IMG/VR virus record: IMGVR_UViG_3300049188_000069
Span: 1-32,688 of that record
DNA length: 32,688 nucleotides
Strand: one strand, 5' to 3'
Source: a virus
Of this stretch, positions 1-4,840 are shown piece after piece. The translations under genes were made by a program, and so were the position numbers. The notes beneath the pieces are model-generated. The model was not told the origin of the DNA and did not search any database. It saw only the letters and a list, made by a program, of their open reading frames with translations. The stretch's first letter is position 1. Every line of letters begins with the position of its first letter.

Positions 1-164
1 GGCACGTAGCGGCAGCCGTTGGCCAGGCGCTGCGCCAGGCCGTGCACCAGGCCCGCCTGGCGCTCCGCGGCGCGCAGCTCGGCGAGCGTGGCCGGCCAGT
101 CCGGGCGGCGCAGCAGCTGGAAGGCGCGCTCTTCGTCGGCTGGCGTGGGGGTGTGGGTGATCAT
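1..164 (-). CDS. Partial small early-left phage protein (C-terminus outside window)
   Basis: Not recognised as a named family. The minus strand is open from an ATG at 162-164 to the window edge, giving a 54-residue N-terminal part beginning MITHTPTPADEERAFQLL. It is rich in Arg, Ala and Leu and looks helical and soluble. Its ATG overlaps the TGA of the upstream gene (161-163) in an ATGA arrangement, so translation is probably coupled to that gene. It is the fifth gene of a leftward early operon read from the repressed promoter near 1340. The function is unknown; recombination or regulatory genes and an integrase would be expected further left. Confidence 0.6.
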   Translation of the reverse strand, partial: MITHTPTPADEERAFQLLRRPDWPATLAELRAAERQAGLVHGLAQRLANGCRYV

Positions 165-355
165 TTCCACCCCCCGACAAGAGCGAGATTGCCAAAGTCA
201 TCGATGACGGCCGGCGCCGATGCGTGGAGGCCGCTTGCGATTCCGCCGCGGTGCCAGGGCACCAAGCCCGGCAGAACCGTGCCTGGCAAGTCATGCCACA
301 GGCGCACCGTGTAGCCGCCCGTGCGCCAGTTGCGTACGTAGTCGCCTTCGATCAT
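161..355 (-). CDS. Small hypothetical phage protein, early-left operon
   Basis: A 64-residue protein, MIEGDYVRNWRTGGYTV..., with no recognised family. It has a beta-like N-terminal half (YVRNWRTGGYTVRLWH) and a Gly/Ala-rich C-terminal half, and no Cys pair or membrane segment. The ATG at 353-355 overlaps the TGA of the upstream gene (ATGA), and its own TGA overlaps the ATG of the next gene. That overlap is the reason for choosing this start over longer in-frame extensions that run back through the upstream gene. It lies in a block of overlapping small genes typical of the region between PL and the integrase in lambdoid phages. Confidence 0.6.
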   Translation of the reverse strand: MIEGDYVRNWRTGGYTVRLWHDLPGTVLPGLVPWHRGGIASGLHASAPAVIDDFGNLALVGGWK

Positions 356-564
356 GGTGCCTCCGGGTGGCCGCGGTAGGCGGCTTGCATGTGGGTGGCG
401 TTGGGGCCGCAATCCGCGCCGGGCGCGCGCTGCAGGGCCACGGGCTCGGGGCCGGCAAAGCCGACGGCCGCAGGCCGTGTGCAGACGAGCTCCAGCCCGC
501 TCTCGGCGCCGTGCCGGCACAGGCGGCAGGTGCTGTAGGCCAATCCGATGGTGGGCCGGCGCAT
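352..564 (-). CDS. Small Cys-rich hypothetical phage protein
   Basis: A 70-residue protein beginning MRRPTIGLAYSTCRLCRHG. A CxxC pair near residues 13-16 and two later Cys residues (near 32 and 51) suggest a possible metal-binding or zinc-ribbon fold, but the second pair is widely spaced, so this is only a hint. The start at 562-564 overlaps the TGA of the upstream gene, and its own stop overlaps the following ATG. Family not recognised. Its place in the leftward early operon suggests a role during early lytic growth. Confidence 0.55.
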   Translation of the reverse strand: MRRPTIGLAYSTCRLCRHGAESGLELVCTRPAAVGFAGPEPVALQRAPGADCGPNATHMQAAYRGHPEAP

Positions 565-992
565 CACTTGCACAGCTCCGGCGTCTTGACGCAATCCACT
601 GGCGGCCGCGGGGCCGGCTCTTCGTCGGTGCCACCGCCGCCGCAGGCGGCCAGCACCAGGCCGGCGGCGCCGCTGACGGCGACGAGGGCGGTGGCCAGCG
701 TGCGGCGCCAGGCGGGCCGGCGGCGCGTGGGCGGTGTGCCAGCGCTTAGTTCGCGCACGCGCGTCATCAGCTGGCGTTGCTGGCTGTAGCTCTCCAGCCG
801 GTACCGGGGGCCGACCCAGCCGAGGCTTTCGTAGCGCTGGCGCTCATCAGCCACGCAGGCGGCGCGCTCGCTCAGGTGCGCGATGCGCAGTCGGGCGATG
901 AGGCCCGGGCGGACTGGCTGGGTGTCGGCGCCCAGTTCGGTGCAGGCTTCGGCGGGCATGGGCCAGCCGGCGGGCGTGAGGGGTGCGCTCAT
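564..992 (-). CDS. Hypothetical membrane protein with lipobox-like motif
   Basis: A 142-residue protein. Residues 1-75 are soluble and charged. Residues about 85-115 contain an Arg-rich stretch, then a hydrophobic segment (TLATALVAVSGAAGLVLAAC) ending in a perfect lipobox-like LAAC followed by a Gly-rich tether, and a short Cys-containing tail (DCVKTPELCK). A Met at residue 76 would turn this into a classic 67-residue lipoprotein, but no ribosome-binding site is obvious in front of it, so the long form is annotated. The start overlaps the end of the upstream gene (stop at 989-991). The membrane location is reasonably supported; the function is unknown. Confidence 0.6.
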   Translation of the reverse strand: MSAPLTPAGWPMPAEACTELGADTQPVRPGLIARLRIAHLSERAACVADERQRYESLGWVGPRYRLESYSQQRQLMTRVRELSAGTPPTRRRPAWRRTLATALVAVSGAAGLVLAACGGGGTDEEPAPRPPVDCVKTPELCK

Positions 993-1312
993 GCAGCCGC
1001 CTTGGCGAACTGGGCAGGCATGAGGGCCCGCGTGTCGTGCTGGGCGCAGACGCGGGCCTCGACGATGGAGCGGGTGGCGGGGCCGCAGCGATAGCCGTCG
1101 TCGTCTCGCAGGCCCAGCAGCACGATGAGGCGGGTTTCGTAGCTGTCACCCACCGCGCCGAGCAGGCGCTGCAGGGCGAAGGCCATGTCGGCCTGTTGGG
1201 CAGCGCGCAGGGCCTCGCCGGTCAGGCCTTCGTTCTCAGCCAGGCCGTGGGCCAGGCGCTCTAGAACGTAGTCGGCAAGGTGCTCGGCGTGGGTCTTGGG
1301 CTGGCTTGACAT
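989..1312 (-). CDS. First gene of early-left operon, hypothetical phage protein
   Basis: A 107-residue helical protein beginning MSSQPKTHAEHLADYVLERLAHGLAENEGLTGEAL. The ATG at 1310-1312 was chosen because a GAGG box lies just upstream on the minus strand, whereas the longer in-frame start at 1339 would sit inside the promoter. It contains a patterned helical stretch (RAAQQADMAFALQRLLGAV) and no known catalytic motif. It is the first gene downstream of the repressed leftward promoter (-35 at 1360-1365, -10 at 1338-1343), so it should be among the first genes expressed on induction, in the place occupied by N in lambda. I do not recognise it as an N-type antiterminator. Confidence 0.65.
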   Translation of the reverse strand: MSSQPKTHAEHLADYVLERLAHGLAENEGLTGEALRAAQQADMAFALQRLLGAVGDSYETRLIVLLGLRDDDGYRCGPATRSIVEARVCAQHDTRALMPAQFAKAAA

Positions 1313-1337
1313 GAGGCCTCCGGTTGGTGCGGAGGCC

Positions 1338-1376
1338 ATTCTGTCGAAACGCTAGACATTGTCAAGCGTTTCGCTA
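1338..1376 (-). promoter_or_regulatory. Early-left promoter (PL-like) with two repressor operators
   Basis: Read on the minus strand, TTGACA (1365 to 1360) is followed after 16 bp by CAGAAT (1343 to 1338), a good sigma-70 promoter for the leftward operon. It is covered by two copies of an operator word. One is GTCGAAACGCTAGAC at 1343-1357 on the plus strand. The other reads GCGAAACGCTTGAC on the minus strand (1374 to 1361) and includes part of the -35 box. The same words occur in the cI/cro intergenic region, which identifies them as binding sites of one regulator. Confidence 0.8.
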
Positions 1377-1424
1377 GTGCGCAGGCGAGTGGTAGCTGGT
1401 AGCGTTCAACTTAGGGGGTATGAA

Positions 1425-2018
1425 ATGCGCGTATACGCACGAATAGGCACGGTGCTACTTGCCGGGCTGATAGCCGCTACCGCGCGCTCTGCGACGGATG
1501 ACGAGTTCATCCCGCGAGGCGCTCGTTTTAGCGATAGCTCAGAGTTTGGCCCAAGGTACAGCGACGGTGAGCTACACGGAGGCATCACCTATGAGCGCGG
1601 AGACCTTGATGGGCTGACCTTCCTGATCCATTCCAACGGGCGCCTCACCATCAATGGTTGGGAAGCTCGGTGCTCGACGGACAAGATGACGGACGTGCGC
1701 ACCTGCCTCGTCTTCAAAGAGGACGTTTGGGTCATGGTCGGCGCCAAGGGACCGCTCGCTCTAGTTGTCGGCGAACAGCACAGCCCGGGCGCACCTAGCC
1801 AGCTGCGACTGGACAGGGGGCCGGTGTTGACATCTGGGGCTGCCGGATGGAACGGAAAACAGGCGGCGAAGGTGGTCGCTGAGGCCAGTCGCGCCACATC
1901 GATCACCACGCGCTACACGCGGTGGCCCAATCGGCAGCCCACTGAACGAGTGACCTCCGCCCAGGGCTTGGCGGGCGCCGTCAGGATCGCCCGTTGGATG
2001 GTCGCGGCGCGCCAATGA
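1425..2018 (+). CDS. Secreted IalB-like protein, probable lysogenic conversion gene
   Basis: A 197-residue protein with a Sec-type signal peptide: a short basic N-terminus, a hydrophobic core (IGTVLLAGLIAATA) and likely cleavage around ARSA. The ATG at 1425 has an AGGGGG box about 9 bp upstream. The mature part has two Cys residues bracketing DKMTDVRT, followed by GEQHSPGAPSQLRLD and a GWNGKQAAKVV segment. This resembles periplasmic proteins related to invasion-associated locus B; the match is from memory and moderate. It lies alone between the leftward operon and the immunity genes, reads opposite to both, and ends one base before a convergent small gene. Isolated position suggests a moron expressed in the lysogen. 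Envelope modification or exclusion of other phages would be guesses. Confidence 0.7.
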   Translation: MRVYARIGTVLLAGLIAATARSATDDEFIPRGARFSDSSEFGPRYSDGELHGGITYERGDLDGLTFLIHSNGRLTINGWEARCSTDKMTDVRTCLVFKEDVWVMVGAKGPLALVVGEQHSPGAPSQLRLDRGPVLTSGAAGWNGKQAAKVVAEASRATSITTRYTRWPNRQPTERVTSAQGLAGAVRIARWMVAARQ

Positions 2019-2019
2019 C

Positions 2020-2196
2020 CTATTTGCCAGGCAAACTTGCGGGCGGCGCTGTGACTACGATTACGCAGTCGCGAGGGGCGTGGATGTAAACGTTGGATCC
2101 CTGGCCTGATGCCGTCGCCGCTGTTTGCGGCGGCGTCGGCCGCTTCCGAAGCCGTTCGATTAGGTCAGCGGTCGTCTTGGAGAATGCGTCTGTCAT
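2020..2196 (-). CDS. Small hypothetical protein, third gene of immunity operon
   Basis: A 58-residue protein beginning MTDAFSKTTADLIERLRKRP, stopping with TAG at 2020-2022. The N-terminal half is an amphipathic helix followed by a Pro/Thr-rich linker. The second half contains VYIHAPRDCVIVV, which closely parallels IEIHDANQCTIVN at the N-terminus of the neighbouring 2278-2520 product; both follow the pattern I-H-x4-C-x-I-V. This shared motif is the best reason to believe the gene is real. It lies downstream of cI on the same strand and is separated from gene 2278-2520 by a hairpin. There is no strong ribosome-binding site. The function is unknown; it sits in the Rex position. Confidence 0.55.
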   Translation of the reverse strand: MTDAFSKTTADLIERLRKRPTPPQTAATASGQGSNVYIHAPRDCVIVVTAPPASLPGK

Positions 2197-2206
2197 TTGT
2201 GATCTG

Positions 2207-2232
2207 CCAATCCCTATGGTTAGGGATATTGG
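2207..2232. promoter_or_regulatory. Inverted repeat between two immunity-operon genes
   Basis: CCAATCCCTA, a 4-nt loop, then TAGGGATATTGG form a stem with a two-base bulge. It lies between the stop of gene 2278-2520 and the start of gene 2020-2196 on the minus strand. There is no U-run, so it does not look like a complete intrinsic terminator. It may attenuate transcription, protect an mRNA end or bind a protein. Confidence 0.45.
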
Positions 2233-2277
2233 CGTAGATCGTGCCGCCGCTTTCTTTGACTTCGGTCAACGTTTGCC

Positions 2278-2520
2278 CTAGCCGAGGGGGTGAAAAATCA
2301 CCAATGCAAGGGCTGCGGCGCCGGCAGTCGAGCCCGCGGCGATTCTGTAACGAAGCCATCGGTCATAGCCGCAGTGTGCGCAGACTGGTGTCAGCCTCCA
2401 GGTCGGTTGATCGCATTGCCTACAAACGCGGCTGTTTTTCGCGCTGGGTGCCTTAGTCGCTCCCCCATCGATGTTCACGATGGTGCATTGGTTCGCGTCG
2501 TGTATTTCGATGTGCTGCAT
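2278..2520 (-). CDS. Small zinc-ribbon membrane protein downstream of cI
   Basis: An 80-residue protein. Residues 1-20 form a short beta-like segment (HIEIHDANQCTIVNIDGG). C33-x2-C36 and C47-x2-C50 make a compact zinc ribbon. Residues about 60-77 (AAGSTAGAAALALVIFHP) form one transmembrane helix near the C-terminus. The ATG at 2518-2520 lies five bases after the cI stop, so the gene is almost certainly co-transcribed with the repressor and expressed in the lysogen. This is the position of rexA/rexB and other exclusion genes in lambdoid phages. The domain arrangement is not a family I can name; a prophage-expressed exclusion or sensor role is inference from position only. Confidence 0.65.
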   Translation of the reverse strand: MQHIEIHDANQCTIVNIDGGATKAPSAKNSRVCRQCDQPTWRLTPVCAHCGYDRWLRYRIAAGSTAGAAALALVIFHPLG

Positions 2521-2525
2521 GGCGT

Positions 2526-3059
2526 CTAGTTCACCTTCGCTGCTGCTTGTGTCGCGGCCTGTACCTTGCTGGCCGCGCTTTCGATCTCGCTGACAAACTT
2601 AGTGAATGGGGCCGGCCCTAGCTCGTAGTCCGGGTCGGTCGCGAGTTTGTGGTCAATTGCTGCAGCCACTGCCCGAGCGATGGTTGTCCATCCGTTGTTG
2701 GGCGTCATGCCCGACAGCGCAGCGGCCAGAATCTGCTCGATAGCCGCGAGCTGCTCAGGCGAAACGTCTCGCAAGGAGGCGGGGCGGACGGTGCGAAACG
2801 GCCAAGCGCCGCGATAGATGCCTGCCTCATCAGAGTTCGACGCGCCGGGCATGTCAGCCCAGCCGGGAAAGGCTGTGTCTAACTTTCGTTGGATGGTCGG
2901 CCCGACGCCCTTGGCATTGCCTGAGGGCAATTTCACCCCGCTGATGATCTGGTAAAGGCTCTGGTCGTCTACCCCCGCTTTGTCAGCGACCGCCTTGAAC
3001 CCGCCATGCATTGCGCACAGGGTGCGCAGGGACTGGATGAGGTGTTCGCGTGTAGTCAT
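2526..3059 (-). CDS. CI-like lysogeny repressor without S24 peptidase domain
   Basis: A 177-residue DNA-binding protein that maintains lysogeny. Residues about 5-65 form a helix-turn-helix domain (GFKAVADKAGVDDQSLYQIISG, then LPSGNAKGVGPTIQRKLDTAFPGW) of the kind found in Burkholderiales phage repressors. The C-terminal part is helical and Ala-rich; the Ala-Gly cleavage site and Ser/Lys dyad of LexA/CI peptidases are not seen. Induction by RecA-driven autocleavage is therefore unlikely, and an antirepressor or other route would be needed. The ATG at 3057-3059 was chosen because upstream codons overlap the operators. No Shine-Dalgarno box precedes it, and a -10-like TAGAAC on the minus strand (3073 to 3068) implies a nearly leaderless message, as for lambda cI from PRM. 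Confidence 0.8.
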   Translation of the reverse strand: MTTREHLIQSLRTLCAMHGGFKAVADKAGVDDQSLYQIISGVKLPSGNAKGVGPTIQRKLDTAFPGWADMPGASNSDEAGIYRGAWPFRTVRPASLRDVSPEQLAAIEQILAAALSGMTPNNGWTTIARAVAAAIDHKLATDPDYELGPAPFTKFVSEIESAASKVQAATQAAAKVN

Positions 3060-3065
3060 GCTATG

Positions 3066-3135
3066 ACGTTCTAGCAATACGCTAGACGACGCAAGAGCGA
3101 AACGCTTGACCTCTTCTGTCGAAACGCTAGATACT
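3066..3135. promoter_or_regulatory. Divergent cI/cro promoter region with three operators
   Basis: On the plus strand a PR-like promoter reads TTGACC (3106-3111), 18-bp spacer, GATACT (3130-3135), placing the transcription start at or next to the cro ATG at 3142. Operator words are GCGAAACGCTTGAC (3097-3110, overlapping the -35), GTCGAAACGCTAGA (3118-3131, over the spacer and -10) and a weaker AGCAATACGCTAGAC (3073-3087) near the start of cI. The first two words also occur at the leftward promoter 1338-1376, so one repressor probably controls both early operons. Confidence 0.8.
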
Positions 3136-3141
3136 GGTTGC

Positions 3142-3405
3142 ATGGAAGACGCCATCAGCCCACGGGAACGTGCCGAGATCGCCGCAGCGGTCGACGTCGA
3201 TGAACAGTACCTTTATCAGTGCTTGGTCGGCCGCAAAGACATGAAGCCCAAGGAGGCTGTTCGGGTCGAGCGGCAGAGTGGCGGACGTTTGCGTCGGTGG
3301 CATTTGCGGCAGAGCGACTGGCACCAGACCTGGCCTGAGCTGATTGGCACTGAAGGCGCGCCAGCCGTCCCGGCTGCTGATGGTGTGGTTCGCGATGCGG
3401 CTTGA
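3142..3405 (+). CDS. Cro-like / YdaS-type HTH regulator
   Basis: An 87-residue protein. Residues about 6-32 (PRERAEIAAAVDVDEQYLYQCLVGRK) form an HTH of the YdaS/Cro type, followed by RVERQSGGRLRRWHLRQSDWHQTWPELIGTEGAP, a conserved tail of small Cro-like proteins in beta-proteobacterial prophages. It is divergent from cI across three operators, which is the expected position of cro, and would compete for the same sites to favour lytic growth. The ATG at 3142 has no Shine-Dalgarno box and falls at the predicted transcription start, so the message may be leaderless. It is the first gene of the rightward early operon. Confidence 0.85.
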   Translation: MEDAISPRERAEIAAAVDVDEQYLYQCLVGRKDMKPKEAVRVERQSGGRLRRWHLRQSDWHQTWPELIGTEGAPAVPAADGVVRDAA

Positions 3406-3488
3406 GGCGATTCGGCGGCGGGCTTGCATGCCTGCAGTCTCCGCCGCCACTGCGTTGGCGTCGATATCAACGAACACCGGGAGCTGAC

Positions 3489-3917
3489 ATGCAGAAAACC
3501 AACGAAGGCTCTACCTGGGTAGAGCTGCCGCTTGATCGGCCACATCCGCGAGCGCTTGCAGCAGCTTTTCGGCAGTGGTGTGCCCGGCAGCGTGCATTGC
3601 TAGAAGCGCGAAGCGTGTCGCCACGGCAGGTCATGCCTCAGTACGGTGATGACGCCGACACCATCGTCAAGAGCTATGCGGCTGACCATCTTGAGTGGGC
3701 GGCATCAGTGCACGACGGCCTGCCTCAAAGCCACGTAGCCAGGCGTCCGAAACCGTCATTGCCAGGGCTGGAGCGGCGATCAGTTCCAACTCGTGCGCAA
3801 CAGCTTGCTGTGCGGCGCCGCGATCGGGATGCGAGAGCAAAAGCCCGCGAATTGCGGCGTGATTTGCCGCCGTTCTACCGCCAAGGTCAGCCATCAGCTT
3901 CTTCAGGTCGGCGATGA
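3489..3917 (+). CDS. Hypothetical early-right phage protein, C-terminus doubtful
   Basis: A 142-residue frame starting at ATG 3489 behind GGGAG. Residues 1-80 look like a genuine soluble protein (MQKTNEGSTWVELPLDRPHP..., then QYGDDADTIVKSYAADHLEWAASVHDG). From about residue 80 to the end it becomes Arg/Ser/Pro-rich low-complexity sequence, exactly where it overlaps a well-formed gene on the minus strand (3667-3942). The C-terminal part may be an accidental read-through frame after loss of an original stop, or the overlap may be real. Family not recognised. The position between cro and the CII-like gene suggests an early role. Confidence 0.5.
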   Translation: MQKTNEGSTWVELPLDRPHPRALAAAFRQWCARQRALLEARSVSPRQVMPQYGDDADTIVKSYAADHLEWAASVHDGLPQSHVARRPKPSLPGLERRSVPTRAQQLAVRRRDRDARAKARELRRDLPPFYRQGQPSASSGRR

Positions 3918-3942
3918 CTGCTGCAGGCGTGGGCTCATTCAT
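3667..3942 (-). CDS. Hypothetical helical protein, antisense in the early-right operon
   Basis: A 91-residue protein beginning MNEPTPAAVIADLKKLMADLGGRTAANHAA, almost entirely helical. Its ATG (3940-3942) is preceded on the minus strand by a GGAAG box at good spacing, and its composition looks more protein-like than that of the opposing frame. It reads against the rightward early transcript and overlaps the 3' end of gene 3489-3917 by 251 bp. Its own promoter would lie just left of the CII-like gene start at 4042. That position resembles CII-activated antisense promoters such as lambda PRE or PaQ, but no such site was identified here. Family not recognised. Confidence 0.6.
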   Translation of the reverse strand: MNEPTPAAVIADLKKLMADLGGRTAANHAAIRGLLLSHPDRGAAQQAVAHELELIAAPALAMTVSDAWLRGFEAGRRALMPPTQDGQPHSS

Positions 3943-4041
3943 GGGGGCTTCCTTCGGTGTGTTGGTTGGGGTGAGAGCCACCAGCGTAGCCGAGGCGAGG
4001 CGCCCGCCCTTCATCTCCACATCGTTCCGCGAGGCCTGACG

Positions 4042-4512
4042 ATGGGTCAATTCATGTCGGTGGCAGACGCCGCCTACAACGTCGTTCACGGCTACCCGGG
4101 CGGCGCGGCTGCACTGCAGGTTCGCATGGGGAAGACCAACCTCAGCGCTGAGGTGAACCCCAACAACCCAGGTGCCAAGCTCGGCCTGGAGGACGCGGTC
4201 ACTGTGCAGGTGATGGCGAAGGACTTCCGCATCCTGTATGCGATGGCCGTCGAGTGCGGCCACTTCCCGCCCATGCCCTTGCCTGAAAGCCTGCCCGGCG
4301 CAGACCAGCCGTGCATCCGCACTGCGTCTGAGGTCGTCAAGGAAGCGGCCGATGTGCTGCATACGACGGTCGAGTCGCTGGCCGACAACGACGTCAGCGA
4401 CAACGACTTGGCTCGCTTCGACAAGGAATGGAGCGAACTGATCGTCAAGGGTCAAGCGCTGCGCCAGCAGATGGCCTACATGAACGCACGCCTGAAGGTG
4501 AGGGCGGCGTGA
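4042..4512 (+). CDS. Phage regulatory protein CII (CP76-like)
   Basis: A 156-residue protein. The N-terminal part, SVADAAYNVVHGYPGGAAALQVRMGKTNLSAEVNP, followed by AKLGLEDAVTVQVMAKDFRILYAMAVECGHF, matches the CII/CP76 family of phage regulators: an HTH-like segment and then a conserved lysogeny-decision domain. The C-terminal 60 residues are helical (EVVKEAADVLHTTVESLADNDVSDNDL) and probably mediate oligomerisation. The start at 4042 has GAGG seven bases upstream; ATG 4054 is a weaker alternative. In family members the protein promotes establishment of lysogeny or controls early genes. It is the last regulator before the replication gene. Confidence 0.85.
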   Translation: MGQFMSVADAAYNVVHGYPGGAAALQVRMGKTNLSAEVNPNNPGAKLGLEDAVTVQVMAKDFRILYAMAVECGHFPPMPLPESLPGADQPCIRTASEVVKEAADVLHTTVESLADNDVSDNDLARFDKEWSELIVKGQALRQQMAYMNARLKVRAA

Positions 4513-4835
4513 CGCGATCCACCGAACACCGACACCCCATGACCGATGGGGCCCGCCAGCCATCCGCCGCCAGAAGTCGGCCTCGCCAGGACGCTGGACG
4601 CACGGGATTGCATACAGGGCCAGCAGCCGGCCCCCTGACGAATCGGTCTAGCCGGCACCTCTTCAAGCCCCGCACCCCTACCCAGGGGCGAACGCACCGT
4701 GTTGGTGTTGCGTTGCGGCGGCGCGACGTTGCGGGCGCGCGACGCGCGCACCAAGTTGGTGGGTCCCTCCTGGCAGCCTTGGACACGGGTGATTTGAACC
4801 GACCCGGTCCGCTAGGCTGCGCCCTCGGGGCATAG
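4509..4835 (+). CDS. Doubtful small ORF filling the gap before the primase gene
   Basis: A GTG at 4509 overlaps the TGA of the CII-like gene (GTGA) and opens a 108-residue frame ending six bases before the primase ATG. The product is Arg/Pro/Gly-rich with no recognisable fold. The tight fit between neighbours favours a coupled gene; the composition favours non-coding DNA. Without this gene, 4513-4840 is a 328-bp gap containing the perfect dyad CCCCAT-5-ATGGGG (4535-4551) and no other feature I can name. Confidence 0.25.
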   Translation: MTRSTEHRHPMTDGARQPSAARSRPRQDAGRTGLHTGPAAGPLTNRSSRHLFKPRTPTQGRTHRVGVALRRRDVAGARRAHQVGGSLLAALDTGDLNRPGPLGCALGA

Positions 4836-4840
4836 GCAAC

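Noticed and set aside
2022-2036. TTTGCC-A-GGCAAA as a terminator between convergent genes
   Set aside because: The arms leave a one-base loop and no U-run, so a functional hairpin is unlikely.
4535-4551. CCCCAT-5-ATGGGG dyad as a replication origin element
   Set aside because: A single short dyad without repeats or AT-rich DNA; the array at 7341-7605 is a far better origin candidate.
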